Assembly (NCBI GenBank): GCA_964423665.1
Contig: CAYRFX010000101.1
Coordinates: 1 to 5,723, forward strand
Direction of reading: 5' to 3'
From: HGM04593 sp964423665
GTDB lineage: Bacteria; Bacteroidota; Bacteroidia; Bacteroidales; Bacteroidaceae
Length of the DNA stretch: 5,723 bases
Under the pieces are notes generated by a model. The model searched no databases. It saw nothing but the letters and a program-made list of their open reading frames with translations, and was not told the origin of the DNA. Shown piece by piece: positions 4,800 to 5,723 of the stretch (positions within the stretch are counted from its first letter, which is position 1; every line of letters begins with the position of its first letter). The translations under genes were made by a program, and so were the position numbers.

Positions 4800-5357
4800 A
4801 TGAGTAATACAGCCAGCCTTAAAAAAGAATATGCCGAGCGTATTGCTCCGGCGTTGATGAAACAGTTCAACTATTCATCGCCCATGCAGGTACCTGTTCT
4901 CAAGAAGATCGTTATCAACGAGGGTCTTGGCGCAGCTACCCAGGATAAGAAAATCATCGATGTTGCAATCAATGAGATTACAGCTATCACCGGTCAGAAG
5001 GCCGTAGCTACTGTTTCTCGCAAGGATATTTCAAACTTTAAGTTGCGTAAGAAGATGCCTATCGGCGTTATGGTAACTCTGCGTCGCGAGCGCATGTATG
5101 AGTTCCTTGAGCGTCTTATCCGCGTGGCTCTTCCCCGTATCCGCGACTTCAAGGGTATTGAGAGCAAGTTCGACGGTAACGGTAACTACTCTTTGGGTAT
5201 CAAGGAGCAGATTATCTTCCCCGAGATCAACATCGATAACATCATGCGTCTCACAGGTATGAACATCACTTTTGTTACTACCGCAAAGACAGACGAAGAG
5301 GGTTATGCTCTGTTGAAAGAGTTTGGTCTTCCTTTTAAAAACGCTAAAAATTCATAA
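4800..5357 (+). CDS. rplE: 50S ribosomal protein L5 (uL5)
   Basis: L5 binds 5S rRNA with L18 and L25 in the central protuberance and contacts the 30S head (S13) and P-site tRNA. The 185 residues are near the usual 178–190. The N-terminal part has MQVPVLKKIVINEGLGAATQ (29–48), the core has ITGQKAVATVSRKDISNFKL (63–82) and RKKMPIGVMVTLRRERMYEF (83–102), and the second half has LPRIRDFKGI (111–120), GNYSLGIKEQIIFPEI (128–143) and TTAKTDEEGYALLKEFGLPF (160–179). All family blocks are present and in order. The start at 4800 is supported by the AGGAG 8 nt upstream and by conservation. It lies 2 nt after rplX and 5 nt before rpsN. Confidence 0.99.
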   Translation: MSNTASLKKEYAERIAPALMKQFNYSSPMQVPVLKKIVINEGLGAATQDKKIIDVAINEITAITGQKAVATVSRKDISNFKLRKKMPIGVMVTLRRERMYEFLERLIRVALPRIRDFKGIESKFDGNGNYSLGIKEQIIFPEINIDNIMRLTGMNITFVTTAKTDEEGYALLKEFGLPFKNAKNS

Positions 5358-5362
5358 GAACC

Positions 5363-5662
5363 ATGGCAAAAGAATCAATGAAGGCTCGTGAGGTAAAACG
5401 AGCAAAATTGACCAAGAAATATGCTGCTAAGCGTGAGGCTTTGAAGAAGATTATCAATACCGGTACTCCCGAAGAGGCTTACGAGGCTTCACGCAAGTTG
5501 CAGGAGCTGCCTTTGAACTCAAACCCCATCCGCATGCACAACCGTTGCAAGCTGACAGGTCGTCCCAAAGGTTATATCCGCACTTTCGGTATCTCACGTA
5601 TCCAGTTCCGCGAGATGGCATCTCAGGGTCTTATCCCCGGTGTTAAGAAAGCAAGTTGGTAA
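5363..5662 (+). CDS. rpsN: 30S ribosomal protein S14 (uS14), zinc-independent long form
   Basis: S14 sits in the 30S head beside S3, S10 and S19 and is needed for the A-site region to form. The 99 residues match the long form (E. coli 101). It begins MAKESMKAREVKRAKLTKKY and contains LPLNSNPIRMHNRCKLTGRP (49–68), then KGYIRTFGISRIQFREMA (69–86) and ends GLIPGVKKASW. It has a single Cys (62), so the two CxxC pairs of the short zinc-ribbon form are absent: this is the C-minus type, as I recall for Bacteroidales. The start follows rplE by 5 nt (GAACC) with no SD, suggesting re-initiation. The 61 nt after the stop hold a hairpin and no coding sequence. Confidence 0.99.
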   Translation: MAKESMKAREVKRAKLTKKYAAKREALKKIINTGTPEEAYEASRKLQELPLNSNPIRMHNRCKLTGRPKGYIRTFGISRIQFREMASQGLIPGVKKASW

Positions 5663-5670
5663 ATTTTTGA
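5661..5670 (+). repeat. Spacer motif AAATTTTTGA, copy 3 (after rpsN)
   Basis: Ten of the eleven bases of the spacer motif seen before rpsS and rplX recur here. The first two bases are shared with the rpsN stop codon. Unlike the other two copies it is at least 50 nt from the next start, so a role tied to start-codon distance would not apply to this copy. Confidence 0.3.
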
Positions 5671-5723
5671 GTGTTTAATATAAATATTGTCAGGGAAGTC
5701 CTGATCAATTTAAAATTAATTTT
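5663..5723 (+). other. Non-coding spacer after rpsN, truncated by the window end
   Basis: The last 61 bases are strongly A/T-rich, contain no start codon followed by a recognisable S8 N-terminus, and hold the hairpin at 5686–5709. By gene order rpsH should begin just beyond the window. The spacer is already longer than any complete one upstream. Confidence 0.7.
5686..5709 (+). promoter_or_regulatory. Bulged hairpin in the rpsN–rpsH spacer
   Basis: ATTG (5686–5689) plus TCAGG (5690–5694) pairs with CCTGA (5700–5704) plus CAAT (5706–5709), with T5705 as a single bulge and GAAGT as loop. That is nine Watson-Crick pairs, and the loop may close further by a G·U pair. The following sequence (TTTAAAATTAATTTT) is A/T-rich but not a clean T-tract, so an intrinsic terminator is unlikely, though not excluded. 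The hairpin lies just ahead of where rpsH (S8) is expected, so a leader-type role for S8 is a possible inference only. Confidence 0.45.

Noticed and set aside
5660..5670. TAAATTTTTG after rpsN as a promoter for rpsH
   Set aside because: The gap between TA and TTTG is four bases rather than two, and no −33 TTTG lies upstream at the right distance.
1..5723. A previously undescribed system hidden in the window
   Set aside because: All sequence except about 3% of spacers is accounted for by thirteen intact or edge-cut ribosomal protein genes in standard order; no accessory gene, insertion or array is present.

Overview
The window is an uninterrupted piece of the S10–spc ribosomal protein gene cluster, entirely on the + strand. 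It holds thirteen genes in the canonical bacterial order: rplD (5' end cut off by the window), rplW, rplB, rpsS, rplV, rpsC, rplP, rpmC, rpsQ, rplN, rplX, rplE and rpsN. It ends in the spacer where rpsH would be expected next. There is no mobile element, CRISPR array, RNA gene, pseudogene or accessory gene, and no sign of a new system. Coding density is about 97%.

The organism is most likely a member of the Bacteroidota, order Bacteroidales (Bacteroides/Prevotella/Muribaculaceae-like). This rests on remembered family sequences: the L4 block starting RQGTHKSKERSEISGSTRK, the L2 motif VDHPMGGGEGRASGG, the L23 ending VTLKEGDTIDFYSNI, and the 99-residue zinc-free S14. It also fits the A/T-rich spacers and the near absence of Shine-Dalgarno sequences. 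Genus cannot be fixed from the window. Every complete gene starts with ATG and all thirteen genes end in TAA, consistent with very high expression.

Layout: positions 1–3171 carry the S10-type part (L4, L23, L2, S19, L22, S3), 3192–4089 carry L16, L29 and S17, and 4092–5662 carry the first part of the spc-type genes (L14, L24, L5, S14). No clear terminator or strong promoter separates the two classical operons, so one long transcript is likely. Most junctions are 2–24 nt; rpsS–rplV is 37 nt, rplV–rpsC overlaps by 17 nt, and the terminal spacer after rpsN is at least 61 nt. The products assemble into the 50S subunit (L4, L23, L2, L22, L16, L29, L14, L24, L5) and the 30S subunit (S19, S3, S17, S14).

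The points worth a second look are small-scale. Two real Shine-Dalgarno sequences (before rplW and rplE) stand in a lineage that mostly does without them. A bulged hairpin lies in the rpsN–rpsH spacer. An exact match to the Bacteroides promoter consensus lies inside rplD, next to a local shift to A/T-rich codons. An A/T-rich decamer recurs in three spacers, an A/T palindrome lies before rplV, and L22 has a tail that runs into rpsC.
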